In this document: piece by piece, positions 48,943 through 59,885 of the stretch
How the letters are laid out: the number at the start of each line of letters is the position of its first letter
Numbering within the stretch: position 1 is the stretch's first letter
Source: Punica granatum
Taxonomy: Eukaryota; Streptophyta; Magnoliopsida; Myrtales; Lythraceae
Length of the DNA: 64,000 nucleotides
Reading direction: 5' to 3'
Assembly: GCF_007655135.1 (NCBI RefSeq)
Contig: NC_045130.1
Span: 17,737,363-17,801,362, forward strand
Translations under genes and position numbers: made by a program
The notes under the pieces: generated by a model
What the model was told of the DNA's origin: nothing
Databases searched by the model: none
What the model saw: the letters and a program-made list of their open reading frames with translations, nothing else

Positions 48943-49257
48943 GTGTGTCGTTTTGTTATTGATGCTGGTAGTTGTGAGAATATTGTCTCTGTAGAGACAA
49001 TGCAGAAATTGGGCCTTAAAACGGAGAAGCATCATAAGCCTTATAAACTAACTTGGCTGAAAAAGGGGGGTAAGGTAAACGTTTCACAACATGCATTGGT
49101 TCTTTTATCTATTGGCATGAAATATAAAGATGTTGTGTGGTATGATGTAGTGGCAATGGATGCATGTCATTTATTGTTGGGGAGGCCTTGGCAGTATGAC
49201 CCCCGGGTAATTCATGACGGGCAAACTAACTCTACAGTTTTATATTTGAGAATGTAA
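48943..49257 (+). pseudogene. gypsy element 2 aspartic protease
   Basis: Contains CRFVIDAGSCENIVSVE with the active-site D-A-G-S and CHLLLGRPWQYDPRVIHDG, typical of the gypsy retropepsin region. The frame closes at a TAA at 49255-49257 before pol. Confidence 0.78.
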
Positions 49258-49380
49258 AGATTGTGCTAGTGCCCAGCAAAGAGACAGAGAAGCCGACATC
49301 TATGAATGGAGAAATGAAGCTCTTGTCATTGGCTAGATTCGAAGAAGAGTTAGGCGAGTCACAGCTAGTTTAGGTGCTAA

Positions 49381-50886
49381 TTGGAAAAAGAAATGGCTGC
49401 TGAAGTGACAATCCCAATCGTAGCCGCATCCGTTGTGGCTGAGTTTATTGAAGTCTTCCCCAATGAGCCTCCTGATGGCTTACTACCTTTGCATGATATT
49501 CAACACCGAATTGACCTGGAACCAGGAGCAGTACTGCCAAATAGACCCCATTACAAGAGTCCTGGGGAGCATGAGGAGTTGAGAAAGCGGGCTAAGGAGT
49601 TGCTGGCCAAGGGACATGTCCGTGAAAGCTTGAGTCTCTAGGCAGTTCCAGCCTTGCTTACACCGAAGAAAGATGGTTCGTGGCGCATATGTATGGATAG
49701 TCGAGCCATTAATAAAATTACGGTGCGATACAGATTTTTGATTCCACGATTGGATTATTTGCTTAATCAAGTTGGCGGTGCAACGGTGTTTACCAAGTTG
49801 GATTTGAAGAGTGGATACCATCAAATTCGCATAAGATCTGGCGATGAGTGGAAGACAGCTTTCAAGATACGCAAAGGGTTGTATGAGTGGATGGTGATGC
49901 CTTTTGGGTTGTCTAACGCACCAAGCACCTTTATGCGTGTGATGAACCAGGCCTTGCGACCATTCATTGGCAAGTGTGTTGTTGTTTATTTTGATGATAT
50001 TCTGATTTATAGTGCTAACCAAGCAGAGCATCTCCAGCACCTGCGGGCAATTTTGTGTGTGCTTCGCACGGAGAAATTCTATGATGCCCTTAAGAAGTGT
50101 GTATTCATGGCATCGAAGGTCTTATTCCTTGGATATGTGGTCTCCGGCGAATGACTAAAGGTAGATGAGTCCAAGATTGAAGTGGTAAAGCAATGGCCGC
50201 AATCGAAGACAATTACTGAAGTTCGCAGCTTCCATGGACTTGCTTCTTTCTATAAGCGTTTCATCCCTCACTTCAGCACAATTATGGCGCCTATAACAGA
50301 TTGCATGAAGGGTGGAAAGTTCGCGTGGATGGAGGAAGTGGAGAAGGCGTTCCAACTTATCAAAATGCGACTTACGACTGCCCCAATATTAGTTTTGCCT
50401 GATTTTGCCCAACCCTTTGAATTACACAGTGATGCTTCTAAAGTGGGTATTGGAGCAGTTTTAAGCCAAAACCACAGGCCTATCGCATATTTTAGTAAGA
50501 AGCTGTCCGGAGCAAAGTTAAATTACAGCACCTATAATGTAGAGTTCTATGCGGTGGTACAAGCAGTCAAGCATTGGCGGCATTATTTGTTTCATCGGGA
50601 GTTCGTGCTTTATTTTGACCACGAAGCATTAAAACACCTTCATCGCTAAGATAAGGTGTCTCCACGGCATGCCTCATGGATTGCTTATTTACAGCGTTTT
50701 ACCTTCGTGGTGAAGCACAAGTCGAGGCTGACAAATAAGGTAGCTGACGCATTGAGCCGCATGAGCAATTTGTTGGTCAACTTGCGTATTGAGGTAACTG
50801 GCTTTAACTGTCTTCGTGATTTGCTTGAGATTGATCCTTATTTCTCTAGTGTTTTGGGGAAAGTTCGTGCTGGAGAAAAATCATAA
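49381..50886 (+). pseudogene. gypsy element 2 reverse transcriptase and RNase H
   Basis: Frames 49381-49641, 49654-50154, 50182-50649 and 50656-50886 are colinear. They carry [31 protein letters not shown] (polymerase motif), [20 protein letters not shown] and [18 protein letters not shown] (RNase H). Stops at 49639, 50152 and 50647 interrupt one phase or nearly one phase, so most damage is point mutation. Confidence 0.86.
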
Positions 50887-52165
50887 TTTTTGCTGCATGA
50901 TGGATTTCAGTTCAAGGGCAACCAATTGTATATCCCAGATTGCAGCCTCTATTTGCAAATTATTAAGGAATTGCATGGAGAAGGCCATGTTGGGCGAGAT
51001 CGGACGTTACAGTTAGTGCAAGGCTTGTATTTTTGGCCAACCATACGCAAAGAGGTGGAGAAGTACGTACAAAGGTGTCGGGTCTGCAATGTGTCCAAAA
51101 GGGACGGCTATTAATGTTGGATTGTATATGTCATTACCAGTTTCATCGCGGCCTTGGTAGGATGTTAGCATGGATTTTATGCTGGGTTTACCGCGAACAC
51201 AGCGTGGTAATGATTCCATCTATGTCGTTGTTCATCGATTCTCTAAGATAGTGCATTTTATTCCTTGCAAAAAAATGACATATGCTATTCGAGTGGCTCT
51301 GCTATATTTTCGCGAGGTGTATCGTCTTCATGGTTTACCGAAGTCCATTTTTTCCGATCGGGATATTATGTTGCCGGCATTATTTGTTTCATCAGGAGTT
51401 CGTGCTTTATACTGACCACGAAGCATTAAAACACCTTCATCGCTAAGATAAGGTGTCTCAACGGCATGCCTCATGGATTGCTTATTTACAGCGTTTTACC
51501 TTCGTGGTGAAGCACAAGTCGAGGGTGAAAAATCGAGTAGCTGACGCATTGAGCCGCATGAGCAATTTGTTGGTTAACCTGCGTATTGAGGTACCTGGCT
51601 TTGACTGTCTTCGTGATTTGCTTGAGATTGATCCTTATTTCTCTAGTGTTTTGGGGAAAGTTCATGCTGGAGAAAAATCATAATTTTTGTTGCATGATGG
51701 ATTTCTTTTCAAGGGCAACCAATTGTATATCCCAGTTTGCAGCCTCTGTTTGCAAATTATTAGGGAATTGCATGGAGAAGGCCATGTTGGGCGAGATTGG
51801 ACGTTACAGTTAGTGTAAGGCTCGTATTTTTTGCCGACCATACGCAAAGAGGTGGAGAAGTATGTACAAAGGTGTTGGGTCTGCAATGTGTCCAAAAGGG
51901 ACGGCTATTAATGTTAGGTTGTATATGTCATTACCAGTTTCATCGCGGCCTTGGGAGGATGTTAGCATGGATTTTGTGATGGGTTTACCGCGAACACAGC
52001 GTGGTAATGATTACATCTGTGTCGTTGTTGATCGATTCTCTAAGATGGTGCATTTTATTCCTTGCAAGAAGACGACATATGCTATTCGAGTGGCTCTGCT
52101 ATATTTTCGCGAGGTGTATCGTCTTCATGGTTTACCGAAGTCCATTGTTTCCGATTGGGATACCC
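50577..52165 (+). repeat. 797-bp tandem duplication inside gypsy element 2 pol
   Basis: Copy 1 (about 50577-51370) and copy 2 (about 51374-52165) are direct repeats with a 797-bp offset: CATTATTTGTTTCATC starts at 50581 and again at 51378, and CCGATnGGGATA at 51357 and 52154. The unit covers the end of RNase H, the linker and the first half of integrase. Copies differ by scattered substitutions. Confidence 0.88.
50890..51415 (+). pseudogene. gypsy element 2 integrase N-terminal part, copy 1
   Basis: Holds the H-H-C-C zinc region (HGEGHVGRDRTLQL, CRVCNVSK) and the start of the core, where the first catalytic Asp is replaced ([12 protein letters not shown]). It ends at the duplication junction near 51370. 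Confidence 0.78.
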
Positions 52166-52840
52166 GATTCCTTAGCCACTTTTGGCGCAGTTTATGGAAG
52201 ATGGTGGATACACAGCTACAATTCAGCAGTGCTTATCATCCCCAAACCAATGGGCAAACTGAAGTCGTGAACCGGTCCCTAGGTAACCTACTGCGAAGTT
52301 TGGGGGGAAGGAGCATGTGAAGAGTTGGGACCTCAAGTTATGTCAAGCTGAATTCGCCCATAATCACGCCGTCAATCGTAGCGCGGGTTTTAGTCCTTTT
52401 CAGGTTGTGTATGCTGATGTTCCGGTCCTTTGAATTTAATTTCTTTGCCTAGCCAATCTAAAATTCATGGTAAGGCAGCAAATTTTGTGAATAGCTTGCA
52501 AGAGATCCATCATGCTGTGTATGATCACTTGACAGCAGCCAACGCCAAGTATAAGCAAGTTGCGGATAAGAAGCGACACTCTGTGGAATTTTAAGTGGGT
52601 GATTTTGTGTGGGCTATTCTTACTAAAGATCGTTATCCTACTGAGGAATACAACAAGCTTTCGGCAAGGAAACTTAGGCCTGTGGAGGTCGTGGAGAAGA
52701 TCAATCCGAACACTTATCGGCTTAAGCTTCATAGCCACATTCGTACTGCTGATGTGTTTAATGTGAAGCACCTGATTTCTTACACAGGTGATAGCTTGAA
52801 CGATGACGATTCGAGGACGAATTCTCCCACCCAGAGGAGA
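51662..52840 (+). pseudogene. gypsy element 2 integrase, copy 2 and C-terminal part
   Basis: Core frame 51862-52320 includes [27 protein letters not shown] and [12 protein letters not shown], so all three acidic core positions are present. The zinc region upstream is frameshifted and mutated. A C-terminal frame (52595 onward) reads VGDFVWAILTKDRYPTEEY and RTADVFNVKHLISYTGDS. Breaks at about 52318 and 52592. Confidence 0.8.
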
Positions 52841-52841
52841 A

Positions 52842-53285
52842 TGATACGGCAGAAGATGTGGCAAATCGGTACCTCGAGAAAAACAAGTTTTGACGATCCT
52901 GTTTCGAGGGAAATGGCTTCAGGAGCACAACTCACTGCCTTTGGCAGTGTAAAAACGAGATTTAAGGCGAATTCCATCATTTATGGTCTCAAACGGGCAT
53001 TTTTATGTTATTTTGGTGTTTTTGTAATTTTAGGAAAAGTTTATCTCTTTCGTGTAATTTAAGCGTTTTAATTCCTATTTAAGCTTTATAAAATCCTAGG
53101 GTTAAAAACAGTTATTTTTGGATTATCAATAAAGTTTTGGAGCTACCGTGCTCTTTTGCCCATTCTCGGATTTGATTCGAGCTTGAAGAATATTCCCTGG
53201 TATTCGTAGAATCAACAGGTTATAGAAGATTATTTTCTGGTATTCGCGCGCGAATCAACATATTGCAATTAATTCCGCTGCGTCA
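52842..53285 (+). repeat. 3' LTR of gypsy element 2
   Basis: Partner of 47199-47639. Starts TGATACGGCAGAAGATGTGG and ends CCGCTGCGTCA, followed by GGAAG. Confidence 0.92.
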
Positions 53286-53499
53286 GGAAGGGTTGTCATT
53301 GATTAGAAAAAAGAACCATCAACAAATGTGCCCATCTAAAGAACCTATACATGATGTTAAGGAATGTCCATTAGTTAGCAACATTTAGAAAAACTCAAAT
53401 GTACAGATGAAAGCAAAAGTACATGTAATGGCTATACTGCAGATAGACCATACTGAGATGACTGTGATGGTTAGGGTGGAGCAAATTCTTGTGATATAT

Positions 53500-56468
53500 T
53501 CATTTATTCTAATGTAGCTTCCATACTCTCATTCCTTCCCACTTGAACATTCACATTGTCTGCTTCAGCTAACCCTAAACCACTAAGAGTACCACCTGAA
53601 GTAGAAGCATCATGCATTATGTCCTTTTTCCCCTTAGCTGCTGGTTGACCACTACATCTTCTCTTGGTGGGCCCCATTTCTCCATACATGCCCCACCGTG
53701 GATCGTTCAACTTTCCCTTTAACTTGTGAGGGTTAGCCTTATCTTCTAGAGCCTTCTTCCTCTACTTCTTGGGTCTTTCTGGTTGTTTCTTAATCTTTGG
53801 AGGAAGGATAGGGTCATGAGGAGTCATCTCCTAGTAATCTTGACCAGTGGTAGGATGTATGAAGGGTTTATAAGCTTTCTGTGTCAGCTCTTTCCTTAAG
53901 AGATGATTGACAAACTCCTATGGCGTTTGGCTGTTATACAGCATAGCAACAATGACATGCTTGTATGGGATACCAGTCAAGTCCCACACTCGACAAGAAC
54001 AAGTATACGCCATCATATCAACGGCACACTTAGAGTATGGTGAGCATATTACCTCAAACAATGCCATGTGAGGATGCCCTGACCATAATGGAACCCAACC
54101 ATTAGATTTATCTTGTGTTCCTGTAACCTTGCGTAAACTTTGGGACAAAGAAATCCATTGTATCTGGCCAATAGAGCCCGACATCTTATCTTCTTCCTTG
54201 TGTGTACTCTCTCATCCATTCAATCAAGCTGAGTATAGGTCTACCCTTGACTTTCAATAGTTTTTTGTTGAATTTCTCACATATATTGCTCGTTAGTACA
54301 TCATTCTTATAGTTAGTATCAAAAGCTGACATTGTCCATCTACTTGGATCAATTTTGGTTAGATATTGTGCGGCTGTTGGGTTGATCCTTCTAAGAGCAT
54401 TCATGCACGGCTTGAACCTTTGTGGGGTTGTTGCTTTGGCACAATTCCAGAATGCTCTGCGCAGTTCACCACCATTACACTTACAGTTCTTGCTTAAGTT
54501 TGCCTAGGTATGCCTGCTGCAAAATCTGTGAGTACACCATTACAAACTTCTTTCATGGCAGCATCTAATCTATGCAATGTTCAAAAATATTTATTTCACG
54601 ACTATTTTAAATGATCTAAGTGTTGCAACAATTTAATACATAAGGACTACTTAATGTGTCACATAGTGTATCATTGAACTCATATTTTGCATATCAGAGA
54701 TGAAGGTGTATTTCTTTTGTATTAGATCTCCCACATTTACTATGAGATTCTCAAAAAACCATTTCCAGCTTTTTTTGCACTCCACTTCCACTACTGCATA
54801 TGCAATGACAAAAAATGAATTTTTTTCATCCTAGTTTATTGCAGAAAGAAGTTGCCCACCATAATAACCCTTTGTGAAGCATTTATCTAACCCAATGATG
54901 GGCCTACATCTTTCTAGGAAGCCTCTCTTTCATGCTTCTAAGCAAATGTATAGCCTCCGAAACTCATGTATCTCTAGTTAGACTTGAAAGAATACGGTCG
55001 AACCATGGTTGGATCTTAATAGCTCATGTACATAATCTCTTAGCCTTGCATATTGTTCATTTTCTTCACCTTTACACTTTTTCTTGGCCAGCTTAGTGCC
55101 CTAAAAATCTTTGAATCATTCAACTTTACTTAGTAAGTGTGAATGAATAAGTCAAACACTTGTTGTGTAGACATGTCTGGCTGGGTCCTCAACCTAGGAA
55201 TCAACTTCTCTGCAACCCACTCCCTTGTTGCCAATTGGTTCTCGATCCTTCTTGTACAAGTGTGCTCAAGAACATATGTCATCATTTAAAAGGTGTTTAT
55301 CTTCTTATTCAAACCACAATATATTTTTCATTGGAAGTCATGATTGTGTTTCTTCTCAATACAATATACCTTCATTCTTGCCTTATCATTTTTCTTAAAA
55401 TTAACTTCCCTTCCCATTGTAATATTGATGTTTCTGACGGCCGTCTTGAAGACCTCTAGATTTTGAACACCATTCCAAGAGTAATTTTCATATTTCCATT
55501 GTCATCTACATTGTACATTAGAAACTTATTTTGTCCCTCTTCTGAATCTCCGTCCAAATACTTCAATTCTTCAGTTTCATATCCATCAAATAGCTTGTCA
55601 TCTAATAGAATCTCCTCAATATGAGCACTTACATTTGCTGGTGGACTTTTCAGGAGATGCATGTATTGCATCATCATGATCACCTACAAACATCTCTTCT
55701 CATTCAGCATGTGTTGTCATCTTAAACTTGTCCTTGCTTTTGTAACTTGGCCTACTGTTTTTTGAGTTGTGCTGAACTTTCTCTTTCTTATTTATGTTCT
55801 TCACAGCAACAGACTTCTTCCTACTTTTGACTTTACTTGCTTCTACATTGGCAGATTCCATCCCCTAAAGACCAGGCATAGTGGACTGTTCAAACTCCAT
55901 ATCATCATATTCTTCATTCCAGTCCCTTACTTTAGGCTCATCATTTCCATCTCTTCAATATATTCATATTTCCTATTCACTGCAACTTCTTGTTCCATCA
56001 TTTCAGTTCTTCTTACTTTCTCTTCAGTACAGCTTCCTATTCCCTTCTCTCAACCTCAACCCTCTCTAACTCCTTAATCTCCTCTTCATTAAGTTCTAAA
56101 GGGTCATCTATTTGGTCATGCTCATAGTACAAATGAAGTTCAGACTAATCTTGCAAAACACGGATCAAGTATCTAGCATCAAGATTAGACTCGAAATAGT
56201 TTATGGCCAATCAAATGTATGAAAATGTAGGATCCCTGTAATGGCACATAATGGGTGCAGTTCCATCCACATCAGGTAGCAAATCACAAATCCCTATAGT
56301 TGCGATTGTATCAACATCAACATTTCTTATGATGTATATATCACTACCCTCATTACCCATCTTGGGTTCCCCAATAAACTTCCCTCCATGATGAAGATAC
56401 AGATCCACGGTCTTCGACAAGTGCAAACTGTAGAGAATAAATTCAAATTTGTAAACACTAAAAAACAA
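53500..56468 (-). pseudogene. MULE-2 transposase
   Basis: In minus-strand order: a PB1-like start (KTVDLYLHHGGKFIGEPKM, about 56420), an acidic segment with YETEELKYLDGDSEEG (about 55570), the core entry GFLERCRPIIGLDKCFTKGY (about 54930-54875) followed by YGGQLLSAIN and a stop, then MNALRRINPTAAQYL (54404), and a SWIM zinc finger CSCRVWDLTGIPYKH (about 54000-53950) in which the third Cys has become Tyr. The C-terminal PRWGMYGEMGPTKRRC is typical of MULE tails. Many stops and frameshifts make it a pseudogene, but it is more complete than that of MULE-1. Confidence 0.8.
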
Positions 56469-57149
56469 TTATTTTCTTCTTTTTAAGAAAGCCATTGGGA
56501 AAAAAAATCATTTTTAACATGTAAAACCACCACATACACCAGGACATGAAAATTTAAGCACATTACATCAAGATCAACCCACCAAAAGATCATCTTTGTC
56601 AATTGTACATACCCAGGAATGTCAAAACATGAACGTAAATCTTGACAGAGCAATAATACCCTAAGCATGTGTGGTGATGATCAAAACCCCTAAAAAATCT
56701 AATCATTTTTTAAACCCACATATCACTGAAACACAGAGAGACAAACAGTGAAAGTTACCTATGTATGAATACAAACTTTTGCTTAGCAAAATCTTCGTCT
56801 TCCATAGTGCTCATTTGAGGCTTCTCTTGATGATCACCACATTGAAACTTGGAGAGGATGAGCTTCACACTTGAACAAAGAGAATGCACAAAGAGAGAAA
56901 AGGCAAAGGAAGAAGATAAAACATCTTGAAACGAGCGGGAAAAGAGAGGGGAAAAGGATGATATAAGCAACCTTAGGATGTAACGAACATCTTTTAATTT
57001 GGGGGTTATATCAATTTGTCCAGCTGTTACATAAGTTCAATCCCTGAACAACTTAACGGGAAACTAGCGTCGTATGCCCATTTGCCACAAGGATCAGATT
57101 GATGTCACCAGGGATTAATCTAATGTCACACCAAAACACAGGGACTTAT
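56469..57149 (-). other. MULE-2 5' region
   Basis: Presumed transposase leader or first exon. A short frame ending FAKQKFVFIHR lies at 56970-56755, with no recognised domain. Confidence 0.4.
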
Positions 57150-57266
57150 GGTCCACCAATGGGGGACTAAATTGATGTAACGATAACCAAATTGATGTAA
57201 CCAAAACATGATGGACTAAATTAATGTAAACCTCGAAAGTTAAGGACAAAATTGCCTATTTACTTG
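57150..57266 (-). repeat. MULE-2 terminal inverted repeat, distal side
   Basis: Inverse partner of 46254-46360, ending CTATTTACTTG at 57266, followed by TTTTGGCTT. Confidence 0.75.
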
Positions 57267-57275
57267 TTTTGGCTT

Positions 57276-58330
57276 TGGACGGAAGCGGTGCGTTTTGCTA
57301 AGTGAATATATATAGATTGTAAATAATTAAACAATGAATTCTCAACAACAAAAATAAACATATTACCATTCCAAACTTACTTCCAAATGATTTGATAACT
57401 CCAACATACCAAATTCAAATCTCATCTATGCATTTATGTCAAAAAATTAGTTATAAATGTGCTATTTGCTTGGACTTTAGAGATATTGGCTTTTGTTAAT
57501 TATATTAGGCCTTTGATTATACTATGCTAACATGACCAGTATTTGTGCTAATTATTCAGGTCGTCCGATATATTCAGTGTTGAACACGAGAGTCCAAACA
57601 TTGCATAACAGGAGCGACAAAATCGCCACTACTGCTGCCAACAATTTTTGTGTATAAAAAATTCTTCCACTAAAATAATTAGGATTTATTTCAATTTATG
57701 TACGCCAGGTAGTTTAATGGTGATCTAAACATGCGCTTATTACAAGGGAGGCTAGTCGTTTTTAATTGAATTACCAATTTATAATATCAGCGTGTTATAT
57801 TCGATATTATCGCATCGCATTAGGGATGGATGTACGGATGGCGGCAAACAATTGTACACATTTGCCATAGAATATGTTGTTCTCCATTTTTGTCTCAATA
57901 TCTCTCGCTATGCTATCATAAGCTTTCGAATTTCGTTTACTTCCTTGAACAAATCATTAAATACAACTAAAATTGTTGTATATGATGGATAGCTATCGGT
58001 CATAAATATTTTTTGCATTTTTTATTTTGATTCTTCATTTCTAACCTCTTTTCCCTCAATTCTTAAGATTCTCCTCCAAACTTTGATTTTCTCTCATGCT
58101 CGTCCACGCTTTTGATTTCTTTTGACATCTTTGAAAATAATTTCAAAATTACCATGTCTTAAATATTTAGGCAATTAACCAAAACATATGTGCTTACACT
58201 CATTTTTCACACTTTGTGGTAAATGTGGTCTAAATGTGTGAAGCCTACAAGACGAGGATAGATGATGATAACCCACGACTAATTGGATCGAGCAACAAGA
58301 GCCCAAATAAGGAGAACAGCTCGTGACATT
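57276..58330. other. spacer beyond MULE-2 (possible original NRPB3 upstream region)
   Basis: No gene seen. Because MULE-2 inserted 5' of NRPB3, the sequence starting GGACGGAAGCGGTGCG at 57278 is probably the former NRPB3 upstream DNA. Confidence 0.4.
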
Positions 58331-58339
58331 AGTGTCAAA

Positions 58340-58468
58340 GCCCGAGGCATCACTAGAAAATCATATATGATTTTGTCCATCGCTAGACAACAAGAATAAT
58401 ACATTGACTGGAAAGCATCTACATTAGTTGTATTAGAATCTGTCTTGGAGTTGGAGCAAAATATGATT
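58340..58468 (-). pseudogene. exon-like segment, copy 1 (unknown family)
   Basis: Minus strand: an acceptor-like TGTTTCAG ends at 58469 and is followed by a coding-like run containing TTNVDAFQSMYYSCCLAMDK and YDFLVMPRA. A diverged second copy lies at about 63755-63872 with matching residues TTN-DAF-S and SCC-AMDK. I do not recognise the protein; it may be a dispersed gene or retroelement fragment. Confidence 0.4.
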
Positions 58469-58488
58469 CTGAAACAATTAACAAACAC

Positions 58489-59693
58489 TTATGGTTTAAT
58501 ATATGTTTAGGATGCTTTGCTATTTGGCCATAAAAACAATTGCATGGATTGCTCATTTTACTTGTTTTGAAAACCAATCAACAATTATTAATATGGTAGC
58601 TAACACAAAGGTTGATATGTTCTTCATGGCACATATAATGAAACGGGAAAGCAACAACTAAAGCTAAAATCAAACCTAATTTGTCTCTTCAAAGAGAAAC
58701 TAGAGTCTAAGAAATTTGGACTTGATGGTGTGAACCATCACTGCATGAGCTGAAAATTCATCTCACCGGCTAACTAAAACTTTTGCTGAAAGAATAACCT
58801 GCAGGGTAGTTCAATCGATATACCCGAATGAGGCATTAGTTCTTTCTCTCGTTCATCCCAACCGCTAACATTTAAATGCAGTCCTTTGTCAATCTACATG
58901 CATATTAAGTGCAGAATCAAGATTGCATTGACCAAAACTCTCTCGATCGAAACACAATCTCCCGAGTTTATAACTAACCATGCTTAAGAATCATGTACCT
59001 TGAACTTGTAGCAAATTGAATTAGCTTGTTTATTTGAAAGGTCAACTTTGAACGTGAACATCAGCATAAAAATGAGGACTAGATTTAAAAGCGCAAAAGC
59101 AGCCAAAAAGCTTGATCCATATGAAGAAGACAGACTAACAAGATTCAAAATTCAAAATGTACAATTCTTCTGGCATATAATCGACTTTCGTAGTTAATAG
59201 ACTAACCAAACAATAGACAATAGCATACTTGCTCCTTAGAATCAACGCTAAAGGGGGAATGGATGCTATCTCCCCTATTTCTGTTGCTATCAAAGCAACT
59301 GTCTACAATTGCTGATTTTATTTTATTTCCATTAGGTGTCTGAGGCCAAATGTTAAGATGAGTCATTTGTCTGAGTAGGTATATGTTAGGCCATCGACTC
59401 TCTTAATGTGACGGTACACAAGAATACCAAGTGAGTAACTAATGCTATGACTAAATCAAGTGGGTGTCTTATTGATCGATAACCTTGCCAGGGGCGATGG
59501 TGGCCGGAATCAGGCAACCATCGCCCACCTCTGTTCTTTTTATATTATTTTTTAAAAAAATTTTAATTTAAAACTAATTTTCAAAATTGATTTTTATTTT
59601 AAAAATATTAAACTAGTGGTATATTGTTCATTTCCATTCCATATCCCAATCTCAAATTTTACAATGAACCAAACACTTGGTTAGGATTATGAT
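58489..59693. other. spacer
   Basis: No gene recognised. A perfect 10-bp hairpin GGGCGATGGT...ACCATCGCCC (59492-59526) resembles the GC cores of the fold-back elements. Confidence 0.4.
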
Positions 59694-59885
59694 GTTTCGT
59701 TTGGTTTCGCAGTTAAAATCACAAAAATTTTAACTTTAACTTTAACTCAACACACTACACAACAAAAATACACATTTTTCAAGTAAAAAATTTCAACTTT
59801 AACTTTAACTCAACACACTACACAGTCATTTATTCTTTTTCGCAATCAAAATTAAAGTTACTTTAACTCTGAAATCAAACGCACC
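59694..59885. repeat. MITE-like element (about 190 bp)
   Basis: The ends are inverted: GTTTGGTTTCGCAGTTAAA on the left, and GCGTTTGATTTCAGAGTTAA as the reverse complement on the right. Inside, a block AACTTTAACTTTAACTCAAC plus ACACTACAC occurs twice (about 59730-59760 and 59793-59823). Non-coding. Confidence 0.65.

Larger units (their letters stand above)
47199..53285 (+). mobile_element. Ty3/gypsy retrotransposon 2, full-length but degenerate
   Basis: LTRs 47199-47639 and 52842-53285 have TGAT...GTCA ends and are flanked by a perfect GGAAG duplication (47194-47198 and 53286-53290). Inside, on the plus strand, are gag, protease, reverse transcriptase, RNase H and integrase with many stops. 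A primer-site-like TTGGTATCAAAGCC follows the 5' LTR, one base from the initiator Met-tRNA consensus. CCAGAGGAGAA precedes the 3' LTR as a polypurine tract. The Ty3/gypsy order and integrase C-terminal style suggest a chromovirus; I see no clear chromodomain. It carries a 797-bp tandem duplication in pol. Confidence 0.93.
46245..57275 (-). mobile_element. Mutator-like element MULE-2 split by a gypsy retrotransposon
   Basis: The 9-mer TTTTGGCTT occurs at 46245-46253 and again at 57267-57275, a perfect 9-bp target duplication. Just inside are inverted ends: left GAGTAAATTAGCACGTCC, right (reverse complement) CAAGTAAATAGGCAATTT. Inverted similarity continues for about 100 bp and includes TACATCAATTTAGTC blocks. 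A broken MULE transposase lies on the minus strand (about 56470-53500). A gypsy element occupies 47199-53285. Without it the MULE is about 4.9 kb. It sits immediately upstream of NRPB3. Confidence 0.86.

Noticed and set aside
53286..53500. Possible solo LTR or gene next to gypsy element 2
   Set aside because: It is the continuation of MULE-2 3' sequence after the GGAAG duplication; no separate boundaries seen.
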